Positions 55,066 to 63,584 are shown, counted from the stretch's first letter. The stretch is DNA of 64,000 nt from Streptomyces chartreusis (GCF_008704715.1 NZ_CP023689.1:5208001-5272000), one strand, 5' to 3'. Notes: generated from the sequence alone by a model not told the origin. A program made the numbers and translations.

Positions 55066-55102
55066 CGTATACAACGCTTCCGAAAGCACAAAAGGACCCG
55101 GG
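55066..55102 (-). promoter_or_regulatory. Candidate glnR promoter
   Basis: On the minus strand TTTTGT, 16 bases, then TATACG (55071-55066), about 95 bases before the glnR start codon. Just upstream on the plus strand, 55093-55102 pairs with 55113-55122 (GGACCCGGG/CCCGAGTCC with one mismatch), a possible hairpin. Confidence 0.4.
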
Positions 55103-55218
55103 GGCTGCGCTGCCCGAGTCCTCTGTCCAGCAGAATAGCCGACATGGGCGCTGGCACGGCAGGTCATGTGGCACGATCTACGGTTCGTCCGAACTCTGAG
55201 ACGACCAGACGTACACCT

Positions 55219-56031
55219 ATGCGGACGTTTCTGCACACCGACGACGGGGTGACGATCGATTCCGTATACGACCCGGCGGTGGTCGTATACGACGCCTCCC
55301 GTCCATCTGCCGGTGACCTGGCGTTCGTCGTCGCCCACGGCTTCACCGGCGACGTCGACAAGCCCCATGTGCGACGGGTGGCGGAGGCCCTCGCCCCGCA
55401 CGGTGCCGTCGTCACCTTCTCCTTCCGCGGCCACGGCGCGTCGGGCGGGCGCTCCACGGTCGGGGACCGCGAGGTGCTCGACCTGGCCGCCGCGGTGCGC
55501 TGGGCCCGCGAGCTCGGGCACACGCGCGTGGCGACCGTCGGCTTCTCCATGGGCGGCTCGGTGGTGCTGCGGCACGCGGCGCTGTACGGCCGTTCGGGTG
55601 TGGGCGACGCGGAGATCGGGTCGTCGGGCCGGGACGGGGCGGGCACGGACGCGGTGGTGTCGGTGAGCGCACCGGCGCGCTGGTACTACCGCGGCACACC
55701 CCGGATGCGCCGGCTGCACTGGCTGGTGACCCGTCCCGAGGGGCGTCTGGTGAGCCGCTACGGATTGCGCACCCGGATCCATCACCGCGGCTGGGACCCG
55801 GTGCCGATGTCCCCGGTGCAGGCGGTCCCGCACATCGCCCCGACGCCGCTGCTGATCGTGCACGGCGACATCGACGGCTACTTCCCCCTCGACCACCCCC
55901 GCATGCTGGCCGACGCGGCCGGTGACCACGGCGAACTCTGGCTGGAGCCCGGCATGGGGCACGCCGAGCACGCGGCCGCCGACGACCTGCTGGCCCGGAT
56001 CGGGGACTGGGCCGCCGGCCGGGCGGGCTAG
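55219..56031 (+). CDS. Alpha/beta hydrolase (lysophospholipase/serine aminopeptidase-like)
   Basis: A 270-residue cytoplasmic hydrolase. Nucleophile Ser110 sits in GFSMGG, the acid in VHGDIDGYFP and the His in GMGHAEH, with an oxyanion HGFTG at 40-44. This is the alpha/beta-hydrolase_4 type. Substrate unknown. Start ATG 55219 agrees with the conserved MRTFLHTDDG but lacks a ribosome-binding site. The frame is open far upstream into glnR, which is a shadow. Divergent from glnR. Confidence 0.85.
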   Translation: MRTFLHTDDGVTIDSVYDPAVVVYDASRPSAGDLAFVVAHGFTGDVDKPHVRRVAEALAPHGAVVTFSFRGHGASGGRSTVGDREVLDLAAAVRWARELGHTRVATVGFSMGGSVVLRHAALYGRSGVGDAEIGSSGRDGAGTDAVVSVSAPARWYYRGTPRMRRLHWLVTRPEGRLVSRYGLRTRIHHRGWDPVPMSPVQAVPHIAPTPLLIVHGDIDGYFPLDHPRMLADAAGDHGELWLEPGMGHAEHAAADDLLARIGDWAAGRAG

Positions 56032-56095
56032 CCTGGTCGCTGCTCACCGGCCGGCGCTTCCCGGCGGTGATCACGTCGATCGATTGAGGAACCAG

Positions 56096-56350
56096 ATGGC
56101 AAAGGTCACGGTGCGCTACTGGGCCGCCGCGAAGGCCGCCGCCCAGGTCGCCGAGGAACCGTACGACGCGGACACGCTCGCCGAGGCGCTCGACGCGGTG
56201 CGTGCGCGACACCCCGGGGAACTGACGCGCGTACTGCGGCGATGCTCGTTCCTCATCGACGGTGACCCCGTGGGCACCCGCGGACATGAGACGGTACGGC
56301 TGGCCGACGGCGGCACGGTCGAGGTGCTCCCGCCGTTCGCAGGAGGGTGA
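56096..56350 (+). CDS. MoaD/ThiS-family sulfur-carrier protein
   Basis: An 84-residue beta-grasp protein ending in PPFAGG. The C-terminal Gly-Gly becomes a thiocarboxylate in molybdopterin, thiamine or related sulfur transfer. The conserved FLIDGDPV block is present. ATG with GAGGA 6 bases upstream. It lies near sulfurtransferase genes, but its immediate partner is the next membrane protein gene, one base after its stop. Confidence 0.9.
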   Translation: MAKVTVRYWAAAKAAAQVAEEPYDADTLAEALDAVRARHPGELTRVLRRCSFLIDGDPVGTRGHETVRLADGGTVEVLPPFAGG

Positions 56351-56351
56351 G

Positions 56352-57665
56352 ATGACCAACCAGCCGTATGACGGCGACCACGAGGGCTACGACCCGTACC
56401 GGCGGCAGGCGCCGCAGGGGTGGCCGGCCCAGCAGCAGCCGTACGAGGATCCGCAGGCGGCCCAGCAGTACACGCAGCAGTGGCAGGGGCAGACCTGGGA
56501 GACCCAGGTGCACCAGCCGGTGACGCCGGCCCCGGCGGAGGAGACGGCCTATCTGCCGTCGCAGAACGCCACCGCGGGGCCGTACGCGGGGTACCAGGAC
56601 GCCGGGCAGTACCAGGGCGCCGACCAGCAGGGCGCGTACGCGTCCGGCTATCAGACGGGCGGCTGGGACGGCACGGGCCAGGCACACGCCGGGCAGCAGC
56701 ACGCCCACCCCGGGCAGCAGCACGGCGGGCAGCAACAGCATGGTGGGCAGCAACAGCACGTCCAGGCCCAGCAGCACCTCCACGCTCAGCAGCACGCGCA
56801 GGCTCAGCCGCACATGCAGGCACAGCCGCAGCCGCAGGCGCCTCATTCCGGCTCCGACGCCGGGCAGGGCGACCAGGACGGCTACGGCCCCGCGACCCTC
56901 GCCGGGAACTCCCGGATCACCGACGCCCAGCGGGCCCGGCAGGAGGGCCGTTCCCCGATCATCGAGCCGGGCATGCAGCCGGCCGGGCTCACGGCCCTGC
57001 TCGGGCTGCTGCTCGCGGGGGCGGCGGCGATCGGGTCGTACGCCCTGCTCGTGCCCCTGGTCGCCCTCCAGGCGGTGACGGCGGCCGGCTGGTTCCGGCT
57101 GAACGGCATGTGGCCCGCCCGGCAGGGCATCGCGCTCGCCTTCGCGGGAGCGGTCACGGCGGACATCGCGCTGCTCGCCTCCGACCACGCGCCCGCGGCC
57201 ATCCTCGGCACGCTCGGCGTCTGGGTGCTGCTGACCCTGGTCCTCCAGCTCCGCTCGCACGCCGACCCGGACGAGCGGATGTACGGCCTGATGGCGACGG
57301 TGGCCTCGGCGGCCCTGTCGATCGTCGCGGCCGGATACCTCGCGGCCGAGGCGGACGCGGTGACCGTCGGCGCGGTGGCGGTCGCCGTCGCGGTCGCGGT
57401 CCGCGCGCTGCCGTTGCCGACGCCGGCGTCCGTGGCGGCCGCGCTGCTCGCGGGCGTGGGCGCCGGGGCCGTCGTCGGCGCGATGACCGGGGTCGGGTCC
57501 GGCGGGGCACTGCTCGGCGGGGGCGCGGCGCTCTGCGCGCTCATCGGGCACCGCGCGGCCAGTTACGACTACCCGTCGCGCTTCGTCCACTTCACGGCGG
57601 GCGTCGCCCTGCCGCTGGCCGCCGCGGCGCCCGCGGTGTACGTCCTCGGGCGGGCGCTGGGCTGA
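56352..57665 (+). CDS. Polytopic membrane protein with His/Gln-rich N-terminal tail
   Basis: A 437-residue protein. The first about 215 residues are disordered, with YxxP/PYxxP repeats and, around 115-175, a long HGGQQQHGGQQQH-type tract with some fifteen His. The C-terminal half has about seven to eight membrane segments. No enzyme motif recognised. Perfect AGGAGGG before ATG 56352. It is directly coupled to the MoaD/ThiS gene. The His tract might bind metals or be a flexible linker. Confidence 0.75.
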   Translation: MTNQPYDGDHEGYDPYRRQAPQGWPAQQQPYEDPQAAQQYTQQWQGQTWETQVHQPVTPAPAEETAYLPSQNATAGPYAGYQDAGQYQGADQQGAYASGYQTGGWDGTGQAHAGQQHAHPGQQHGGQQQHGGQQQHVQAQQHLHAQQHAQAQPHMQAQPQPQAPHSGSDAGQGDQDGYGPATLAGNSRITDAQRARQEGRSPIIEPGMQPAGLTALLGLLLAGAAAIGSYALLVPLVALQAVTAAGWFRLNGMWPARQGIALAFAGAVTADIALLASDHAPAAILGTLGVWVLLTLVLQLRSHADPDERMYGLMATVASAALSIVAAGYLAAEADAVTVGAVAVAVAVAVRALPLPTPASVAAALLAGVGAGAVVGAMTGVGSGGALLGGGAALCALIGHRAASYDYPSRFVHFTAGVALPLAAAAPAVYVLGRALG

Positions 57666-57823
57666 GACGCAAGGGCCCGGCCTGTCACAGGTGATCGACA
57701 ATCTCCGGGCCGGGCCGCACCCCAGGGTTACCCTCGCGCTGGACGGCCACCCGGTCGTCCGTGACCGTCGTCGTCCGTCACCCATGTGGTCGACGACCGC
57801 TCAGGTGGGGGGAACACCACAAC

Positions 57824-58561
57824 ATGCGCGCCCTGCGGATACTGCTCATAGTCGTCGTGATCCTGGGCGGCCTCTTCGTGCTGGCCGACCGGCTCGCCGT
57901 CGGGTTCGCCGAGGACGAGGTCGCCGAGAAGGTCAGGACCCGCGAGAACCTCGCCGCGACCCCGGACGTGTCCATCAAGGGCTTCCCGTTCCTCACCCAG
58001 GTCGCGAGCGGCTCGCTGGACGACGTGGAGCTCGGCATGCAGGGCTTCGAGGCCACCGCGGGCGCCGAGGGCAAGTCGATCCGGATCGACGATCTCAAGG
58101 CGAACATGAAGGGCGTCGAGTTCTCGGGCGACTACAGCTCCGCCACCGCCGCGACCGCCACCGGCACCGCGTCCGTGAGCTACGCCGAACTGCTGAAGAC
58201 CGCCAAGTCCGAGCCCACCCAGGTCGCCCCCGGCGTCACCGCCAGCGTCGTCGGCCTGTCCGACGGCGGCAACGGCAAGATCAAGGTCGCCGTCGAGGCC
58301 ACCGTGCTCGGCACCAAGCTGCCCGAGCCGGTCTACGTCCTCAGCTCGGTCACCGCCCAGGGCGACACCGTGCGGGTGAAGGCCGACACCCTGCCGAACT
58401 TCGGCGGCGCCGAGATCGCCGAGAGCCGCGCCCGTGCGATCACCGACTTCGAGCAGAAGATCGACGGGCTGCCCGGCGGTATCCAGCTCGACAGCGTCCA
58501 GGCGGCGAAGGACGGCGTCGAGATCACGGTGAAGGGTTCGAACGTCCGCCTCGCCGGGTAG
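57824..58561 (+). CDS. DUF2993 (LmeA-like) membrane-anchored protein
   Basis: A 245-residue protein. One N-terminal membrane anchor (about 5-25), then the DUF2993 domain with DVSIKGFPFLTQVASGSLDDV and ending VEITVKGSNVRLAG. It is shorter than its paralogue at 40270-41475, lacking the cytoplasmic tail. LmeA relatives bind phosphoinositide lipids in the envelope. ATG 57824 with GGGGGGA upstream at a long spacing. A weak GGCCCGG/CCGGGCC hairpin lies between the previous gene and this one. Confidence 0.85.
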   Translation: MRALRILLIVVVILGGLFVLADRLAVGFAEDEVAEKVRTRENLAATPDVSIKGFPFLTQVASGSLDDVELGMQGFEATAGAEGKSIRIDDLKANMKGVEFSGDYSSATAATATGTASVSYAELLKTAKSEPTQVAPGVTASVVGLSDGGNGKIKVAVEATVLGTKLPEPVYVLSSVTAQGDTVRVKADTLPNFGGAEIAESRARAITDFEQKIDGLPGGIQLDSVQAAKDGVEITVKGSNVRLAG

Positions 58562-58728
58562 TACGCCGGGCGGTGGCGGTGGACGTACACCGTCCAATTG
58601 GCGAGACGGCGTCGTCCGTACCGTAGATGTGACGCGCGACGCAGGCGGCCGGAAGCCGTGCGGGGGCAGTCCTCACGGCTTCTCAATCCCATATTCCGGA
58701 CGATCGTGTCTCAGAATACGACACACCG

Positions 58729-58758
58729 GTGACACGCCTGCCTGTCGCTCCCTACGAT
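58729..58758 (+). promoter_or_regulatory. Promoter of the leader peptide/sulfurtransferase unit
   Basis: GTGACA (58729-58734), 18 bases, TACGAT (58753-58758). The leader ATG follows 7 bases later, so translation would begin at or next to the RNA 5' end. The imperfect inverted repeat GTGTC-n9-GACAC lies about 25 bases upstream of the -35 and could be an activator or repressor site. Confidence 0.7.
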
Positions 58759-58765
58759 CGAGGCC

Positions 58766-58846
58766 ATGAAGCGACAGGCGGATCTCACGAAGCGGCGGGC
58801 AGTAGACCTCTGCCGCGTTGCCGCCATGCTCTGTCGCCCCTTCTGA
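58766..58846 (+). CDS. Leader peptide with CRVAAMLCRPF motif (26 aa)
   Basis: A 26-residue basic peptide ending DLCRVAAMLCRPF-stop. Two Cys codons (TGC, TGT) lie near its end. Short peptides ending CR....CRP-F are found ahead of sulfur-assimilation genes in actinobacteria, where ribosome stalling at Cys codons is thought to report cysteine supply. It starts 7 bases after a TACGAT -10 (leaderless). A hairpin follows immediately after the stop, and the sulfurtransferase gene 126 bp later. Too short for ordinary gene calling. Confidence 0.8.
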   Translation: MKRQADLTKRRAVDLCRVAAMLCRPF

Positions 58847-58872
58847 GCGGAAGCTCCGACTTCCGCGTTTCC
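58847..58872 (+). promoter_or_regulatory. Attenuator-like hairpin after the leader peptide
   Basis: GCGGAAG (58847-58853), loop CTCCGA, CTTCCGC (58860-58866), then GTTTCCC. The stem begins at the base after the leader stop codon, so a ribosome finishing or stalling on the leader would affect its folding. Confidence 0.6.
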
Positions 58873-58972
58873 CCCCGCCCTGACCAGGGCACAGGTGCGC
58901 CGTCTCGGCATGAGCCCGCGCATCCCCTCGCACTCGCACGCCCCGCCGCAACTGCCCCGGAGGAGAAAGAGC

Positions 58973-59812
58973 ATGAGCCGCAGCGACGTCCTCGTCGACG
59001 CCGACTGGGTCCAGGACAACCTGGACAACGCCGACATCGCGATCGTGGAGGTGGACGAAGACACGTCCGCCTACGAGAAGAACCACATCAAGAACGCGAT
59101 CCGCATCGACTGGACCAAGGACCTGCAGGACCCGGTCCGCCGCGACTTCATCGACCAGGAGGGCTTCGAGAAGCTCCTGTCGGCGAAGGGCATCGCCAAC
59201 GACACGCTGGTGATCCTCTACGGCGGCAACAACAACTGGTTCGCGTCCTACGCCTACTGGTACTTCAAGCTCTACGGCCACGAGAACGTCAAGCTTCTCG
59301 ACGGCGGCCGCAAGAAGTGGGAGCTGGACGCCCGCGAGCTGGTCGAGGAGGTCCCGGAGCGCGCCGAGACCGTCTACAAGGCCAGGCCGCAGAACACCGC
59401 CATCCGCGCCTTCCGCGACGACGTCGTGGCGGCCATCGGTTCGCAGAACCTGGTCGACGTCCGTTCGCCCGACGAGTTCTCCGGCAAGCTGCTCGCCCCG
59501 GCCCACCTGCCGCAGGAGCAGTCGCAGCGTCCGGGCCACGTCCCGAGCGCCCGCAACATCCCGTGGTCGAAGAACGCCAACGACGACGGCACCTTCAAGT
59601 CGGACGACGAGCTCAAGGAGCTCTACGCCGAGGAGCAGGTCGACCTGGCGAAGGACACCATCGCCTACTGCCGCATCGGTGAGCGCTCCGCGCTGACCTG
59701 GTTCGTGCTGCACGAGCTGCTCGGCGTGGAGAACGTCAAGAACTACGACGGCTCCTGGACCGAGTACGGCTCCCTCGTCGGCGTGCCGATCGAGCTCGGC
59801 GCCAACAAGTAA
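58973..59812 (+). CDS. cysA: Thiosulfate sulfurtransferase (rhodanese)
   Basis: A 279-residue protein with two rhodanese domains. The catalytic Cys233 lies in the loop YCRIGERSA of the second domain. The first is catalytically inactive. Segments WVQDNLDNADIAIVEVDED and NIPWSKNANDDGTFKS are typical of the actinobacterial CysA/SseA type. It transfers sulfane sulfur from thiosulfate or a persulfide donor. GGAGGAGAAAGAGC precedes the ATG. Followed 63 bp later by the DUF1416 gene. Confidence 0.93.
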   Translation: MSRSDVLVDADWVQDNLDNADIAIVEVDEDTSAYEKNHIKNAIRIDWTKDLQDPVRRDFIDQEGFEKLLSAKGIANDTLVILYGGNNNWFASYAYWYFKLYGHENVKLLDGGRKKWELDARELVEEVPERAETVYKARPQNTAIRAFRDDVVAAIGSQNLVDVRSPDEFSGKLLAPAHLPQEQSQRPGHVPSARNIPWSKNANDDGTFKSDDELKELYAEEQVDLAKDTIAYCRIGERSALTWFVLHELLGVENVKNYDGSWTEYGSLVGVPIELGANK

Positions 59813-59875
59813 CCCAGCCCCGCAAGCAAACCCGACCGGCCTTCCTTCCGGTCAGACCCCAATCTGGAGAAAGAC

Positions 59876-60163
59876 ATGTGTGGAGCGAAGGCCGGCGGCC
59901 CCGACGCCTCGACGATCAAGCCCGGTGAGACCACCATCCAGGGTCAGGTGACCAAGGACGGCGAGCCCGTGGTCGGCTACGTCCGACTGCTGGACTCGAC
60001 CGGCGAGTTCACCGCGGAGGTCCCCACCTCCGCCACGGGCCAGTTCCGCTTCTACGCGGCGGAGGGCACCTGGACCGTCCGCGCCCTGGTCCCCGGCGCC
60101 ACCGCCGACCGCACGGTCGTCGCGCAGCACGGTGGCCTCGCGGAGGTCGCGATCGCGGTCTGA
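59876..60163 (+). CDS. sseC: DUF1416 protein (SseC-like)
   Basis: A 95-residue protein. MCGAKAGGPD at the start places Cys2 and a metal- or sulfur-binding-like GAK; the rest is an all-beta transthyretin-like domain (TIQGQVTKDGEPVVGYVRLL). In actinobacteria it is nearly always encoded next to the thiosulfate sulfurtransferase, as here, so it is a likely partner or acceptor. GGAGAAAGAC upstream. Ends at a strong terminator. Confidence 0.92.
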   Translation: MCGAKAGGPDASTIKPGETTIQGQVTKDGEPVVGYVRLLDSTGEFTAEVPTSATGQFRFYAAEGTWTVRALVPGATADRTVVAQHGGLAEVAIAV

Positions 60164-60178
60164 CGCGACTCGGGTCCT

Positions 60179-60223
60179 GAAGGGCCGCATCCCAAGGGTT
60201 GGACGCCGGGGATGCGGCCCTTC
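60179..60223 (+). terminator. Strong hairpin terminator of the sulfur unit
   Basis: A 15-bp perfect stem GAAGGGCCGCATCCC/GGGATGCGGCCCTTC (60179-60193 with 60209-60223) and 15-base loop lie 15 bp after the DUF1416 stop. No long T tract, as common in this group. Confidence 0.88.
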
Positions 60224-60265
60224 GGCATCCCCGCGGCCGCTCGGCCACGGGCCTACCCTGGACGT

Positions 60266-60529
60266 ATGTACGCGCGGCGACGGCATCTCTACTTCGCCAT
60301 GATGGGGACGTGCATCGCCCTCTTCGTCCTGGCGTGGGGCGTCGTGCGCCTGTGGTCGATCCCGGTGGCCGTGGGCATGTGCGTGGTCGCCATGGTCATC
60401 CCGCCGCTCGCCGCGATGGTCGCCAACCGGCGGGGGCCGGAGGACCGCTGGTGGGACGACCCCTCCGGCGACCCGAAGTCCGACGAGTGGTGGGACGAGC
60501 TGGACGGCAAGAAGCGGCCCCACCCGTAG
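60266..60529 (+). CDS. DUF3099 membrane protein
   Basis: An 87-residue protein. A basic N-terminus MYARRRHLYF precedes two membrane helices (about 10-28 and 32-52) and a charged Trp-rich C-terminus (DRWWDDPSGD, DEWWDELDG). ATG 60266 is chosen because TACCCT (60254-60259) ends 6 bases upstream (leaderless). Function unknown, conserved near sulfur genes in Streptomyces to my recollection. Convergent with the DsrE gene, 8 bp apart. Confidence 0.83.
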   Translation: MYARRRHLYFAMMGTCIALFVLAWGVVRLWSIPVAVGMCVVAMVIPPLAAMVANRRGPEDRWWDDPSGDPKSDEWWDELDGKKRPHP

Positions 60530-60537
60530 CGGCCGTC

Positions 60538-60900
60538 TCAGTAGACGAGCGCCTGCGTCCCGTCCGCCATCGCCTCCTGCACGAAGACCTGCGCGCCCGC
60601 GATACGGACGCCCTCGATCACGTCCTTCTCCGTGATGTCCCGGCGGGCCGCGCACTGGGTGCACAGCGTGAGCCGGCCGGCCGCGAGGACGGAGTCGATG
60701 AGATCCGGGAGCGGAGCCGCGTGCGGCAGCTCGAACTCGGCGGCCCGGCCCGGGAGGGCGAACCAGGCGGACTCGCCGGTCAGCCACAGGGATACGTCCA
60801 CGCCACTGGCCACGGCCACCGCCGCGACCGTGAACGCCTGTGAGCAGCGTTCGGGGGCATCGGCCCCCGCCGTCACCTTGATCACCAGCTTCTTCGACAT
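60538..60900 (-). CDS. DsrE-family sulfur-relay-like protein
   Basis: A 120-residue DsrE/DsrF-fold protein. The start is SKKLVIKVTAGADAPERCSQAF, and a CTQC motif (LTLCTQCAARR) near residue 80 is the probable sulfur-carrying site. It fits the nearby sulfurtransferase. ATG 60900: TACGAT ends 6 bases upstream and no ribosome-binding site is seen (leaderless). Confidence 0.88.
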   Translation of the reverse strand: MSKKLVIKVTAGADAPERCSQAFTVAAVAVASGVDVSLWLTGESAWFALPGRAAEFELPHAAPLPDLIDSVLAAGRLTLCTQCAARRDITEKDVIEGVRIAGAQVFVQEAMADGTQALVY

Positions 60901-61003
60901 GGCCGAATCGTAATCAACCCCCTTACAACCCAGGGCATTACCCGTGGGTCTCCTGTGCGCAACGCATACGGAATGCGTGCTTCACGTTCTGTGGGGGGAC
61001 GTC

Positions 61004-61849
61004 TTGGATGTACCCGAAGAAGTAGGAGAGGCGGGAGAAGCGCCCGACGCGCCGGTTGTACCGGTTGCGCCCGCCGCGCCGGCCGCCGAGGACACGACCG
61101 GGAGCGCGGAGGGTCCCGGTCCGTCCGAGGAGCCCGCCGCTGCCCGGCCCCGCCGGCGCGGGCGTACGGCATTGCTGCTCGCCGCTGCCGTCGTGCTCGG
61201 GCTCGTCGGCGGGGCCTGCGGCGGCTATCTCGTGCAGGCCGACCGCGAGCCCACGAAGCTGCCGCCCCTGTCCCAGCCCGTGGTCGAGCAGGCCAAGGGC
61301 GAGGCCGAGCCGCTGTCGGCCGCCGTGGACCGGCGGCTGAGGACCGACGGAGACCTGCGCAAGCTGCTGCTCCCGCGGCCCAAGGGCACCCGGGACGCCG
61401 TCTTCGAGACCGGCGACGGCTGGCTGGACCTCGCCGATCTGGCGGAGAACTACGAGGAACCGGACGAGGTCTTCGGCGACCTCATCACCGACGAGTTCCG
61501 CCGCGGCGCGGTCACCGGCTGGCGCGCGGGCAGTACGACCAGCGTCGAGATCCAGCTGCTGCAGTTCCGCCAGGAGCAGGCCCTGGCCGCCGTCACCCAC
61601 GCGGATGACGGCCACTACTGGGCCGAGGAGAAGTCGAACACCCGCAGCTGGACCATCCCCGGCACGGGCGACGGCCAGGCGTATGTGCACGACAGCCCCG
61701 AGCGGGAGGCCGGCTACCTCCCGATGTACTCGGCCGAGGCGCATGCCTGGCGCGGTGACATCGCGATGGACATCTGGATCTACGACACCAAGCCGATCTC
61801 CAAGCAGAAGATCATGGATCTCGCCGAGCGGCAGATGGGACGGCTGTGA
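61004..61849 (+). CDS. Membrane-anchored extracytoplasmic protein, first of three paralogues
   Basis: A 281-residue protein with an acidic Ala/Pro cytoplasmic tail (1-54), one membrane helix (55-76) and a 200-residue external domain. It contains DLRKLLLPRPKG, GDGWLDLADLAENYE and a Trp-rich segment. TTG start with GGGGGGA 5 bases upstream. The frame is open a further 20 codons. It overlaps the next gene by 4 bp (GTGA). No known family recognised. Confidence 0.82.
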   Translation: MDVPEEVGEAGEAPDAPVVPVAPAAPAAEDTTGSAEGPGPSEEPAAARPRRRGRTALLLAAAVVLGLVGGACGGYLVQADREPTKLPPLSQPVVEQAKGEAEPLSAAVDRRLRTDGDLRKLLLPRPKGTRDAVFETGDGWLDLADLAENYEEPDEVFGDLITDEFRRGAVTGWRAGSTTSVEIQLLQFRQEQALAAVTHADDGHYWAEEKSNTRSWTIPGTGDGQAYVHDSPEREAGYLPMYSAEAHAWRGDIAMDIWIYDTKPISKQKIMDLAERQMGRL

Positions 61850-62706
61850 GCGAGTCATCTGAGAACCCAGAGGACGTGCAGAACCCCGAGACCGCCGAGG
61901 TCGTCCAGGACCAGGAGAGCGTGCAGAGCTCGTCGGCCCCGGCCCGCCGGCGTCCGCGCGCCCGGCGTATCGCTGCCGTCGCCGGGACCGTCCTGCTGCT
62001 CGGCGCGGTCGTCGCCGGGGCCGGCTACACCGTTGTCACAGTCCAGGACGCCGACCGGGACGCGGGCCTGCCGACGTGGAAGTTCCCCAAGCCGGCCGCG
62101 GCGGACGACAAGGCCGAGAAGTCCGACAAGGCGGCCTCCGGGCTGCGCGGGCTGCTGCTGCCGTATCAGGAGAAGGGCTACACCCCGGGCCCCGACCTCG
62201 GCGAGTTCGGCTCGGACGCCGAGCTCAGCGGCCGTCAGGCATCCGAGCTGCGCAAGGAGTCCCTGAAGGAGCTGCCCCGCAAGGAGCGCCGCCAGCTGGA
62301 GAGGGAGCTCGACAAGAAGCCCATCGAGGGCATGGCCATGCGCAGCTACTACAAGGCGGACGGTCAGGCGATCTACGACAAGAAAGCCTTCTTCGCCAGC
62401 GTGGTACTGGCCCGCATGGAGAGCCGTGCCGCCGCAAAGGACGTCGCGGCCGGCCAGAACGAGTTCCTCTCCGACCTCGGCCTCTTCCGCAAGGGCCCGA
62501 AGCTGGACGGCCACAAGAACGCCAAGTGCTTCCTGACGCCCAAGGGCCTCGACGAGAAGCTCGACCGCGTGTACTGCGCGGGCTGGTCCGGAGACGTGCT
62601 GATCAGCGTGACCGCGTCCGGTGTGAGGCCGCTCGACCTGACCAGCATCGGGCTGTTCGTCACCGCCCAGCTCGACCGCATCGACGACCCGGGGAAGGCC
62701 GTATGA
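61846..62706 (+). CDS. Membrane-anchored extracytoplasmic protein, second of three
   Basis: A 286-residue protein with a Glu/Gln-rich tail, a basic stop (RRRPRARR), one membrane helix (about 42-65) and an external domain containing GLRGLLLPYQEKG. A charged LKELPRKERRQLERELDKK helix and two Cys follow (NAKCFLTP and RVYCAGW), which may form a disulfide. Overlaps both neighbours by 4 bp. It is the most divergent of the three. Confidence 0.8.
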   Translation: MSESSENPEDVQNPETAEVVQDQESVQSSSAPARRRPRARRIAAVAGTVLLLGAVVAGAGYTVVTVQDADRDAGLPTWKFPKPAAADDKAEKSDKAASGLRGLLLPYQEKGYTPGPDLGEFGSDAELSGRQASELRKESLKELPRKERRQLERELDKKPIEGMAMRSYYKADGQAIYDKKAFFASVVLARMESRAAAKDVAAGQNEFLSDLGLFRKGPKLDGHKNAKCFLTPKGLDEKLDRVYCAGWSGDVLISVTASGVRPLDLTSIGLFVTAQLDRIDDPGKAV

Positions 62707-63584
62707 CCGAGCAGCAGCCCATCACGACGGCGCCCTCGGCGGACGTACCGCCGATGCCCGAGGCGCCGCCTGCGGTGGCCGTGGAACCCCCCGTGGCGGT
62801 CGTGGAACCCCCGGTGAAGAAGGACCGCCGCGTCCTGCGGGCCGTCCTGCGCTGGACGGCGGCCGTCGTCGTCCTCGCGGCCGTCGGCTCGTCCACCGCG
62901 TACGGCATCACACGGATGGAGCGCACCGACGTACCCGGTCTCGCGACCGAGGCGGACGGCCGCTGGACGTACCCGGAGATCACCAAGCCGCCGCTGCCCT
63001 CCGGCAGCCCCGCCCCGTTCGCCGAGGCCAACCCGGCGTCCGTGCACCACGCCGACCTGCGTGCGCTGCTGCTGCCGGCGCCGAAGGGGGCCAAGGCCGA
63101 CAAGGCGCTCGCCGGGCGTGACGGCTGGCTGGCGAAGAAGGACTTCCTGTCGGTGTACGGGTCGAAGGAGGACCGCGACGACCTCGGCCAGGTGCTCACG
63201 GACCACGGCCTGCGGCACGTCGCCGCCCGCGGCTGGACCGCCCAGGACGGCACCCGCACCCGGATCTACCTGCTGCAGTTCGACTCCGGCCAGGTCGCCG
63301 ACGTCCTCCAGCAGGACCACCTGACCAGCTACGACTCGCCCAATCACGCCCTGCGCGGCGCCGCCGAGGTGCACACGGACGAGGAGTTCCCGAGCGAGGC
63401 GGTGGTCATGAACGTGCGGCACTACTCCTACACCGAGTCCAAGCCGTACGGCGCCGAGCAGGTCCGGCAGGCCTACCTGGTGTCGGGCGACGTCGTGGGC
63501 CTGGTGGTGCAGTCCCGCAAGGGCGGTGCGGCGGCCGTACCGTTCCAGCAGACGGTGATCCTGCAGAGCCAGCTGCTGGACTGA
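62703..63584 (+). CDS. Membrane-anchored extracytoplasmic protein, third of three paralogues
   Basis: A 293-residue protein with a Pro/Val cytoplasmic tail, one membrane helix (about 50-68) and an external domain with DLRALLLPAPKG, GRDGWLAKKDFLSVYGS and RTRIYLLQFDSG. It parallels the first gene segment by segment (DLR.LLLP.PKG, then DGWL, then LLQF). ATGA overlap with the second gene. No recognised family or enzyme motif. Confidence 0.82.
   Translation: MTEQQPITTAPSADVPPMPEAPPAVAVEPPVAVVEPPVKKDRRVLRAVLRWTAAVVVLAAVGSSTAYGITRMERTDVPGLATEADGRWTYPEITKPPLPSGSPAPFAEANPASVHHADLRALLLPAPKGAKADKALAGRDGWLAKKDFLSVYGSKEDRDDLGQVLTDHGLRHVAARGWTAQDGTRTRIYLLQFDSGQVADVLQQDHLTSYDSPNHALRGAAEVHTDEEFPSEAVVMNVRHYSYTESKPYGAEQVRQAYLVSGDVVGLVVQSRKGGAAAVPFQQTVILQSQLLD

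Noticed and set aside
55050..55075. GlnR box in the glnR leader
   Set aside because: TATAC and GAAAC are present on the minus strand but the spacing is 7 and the first half-site matches poorly.
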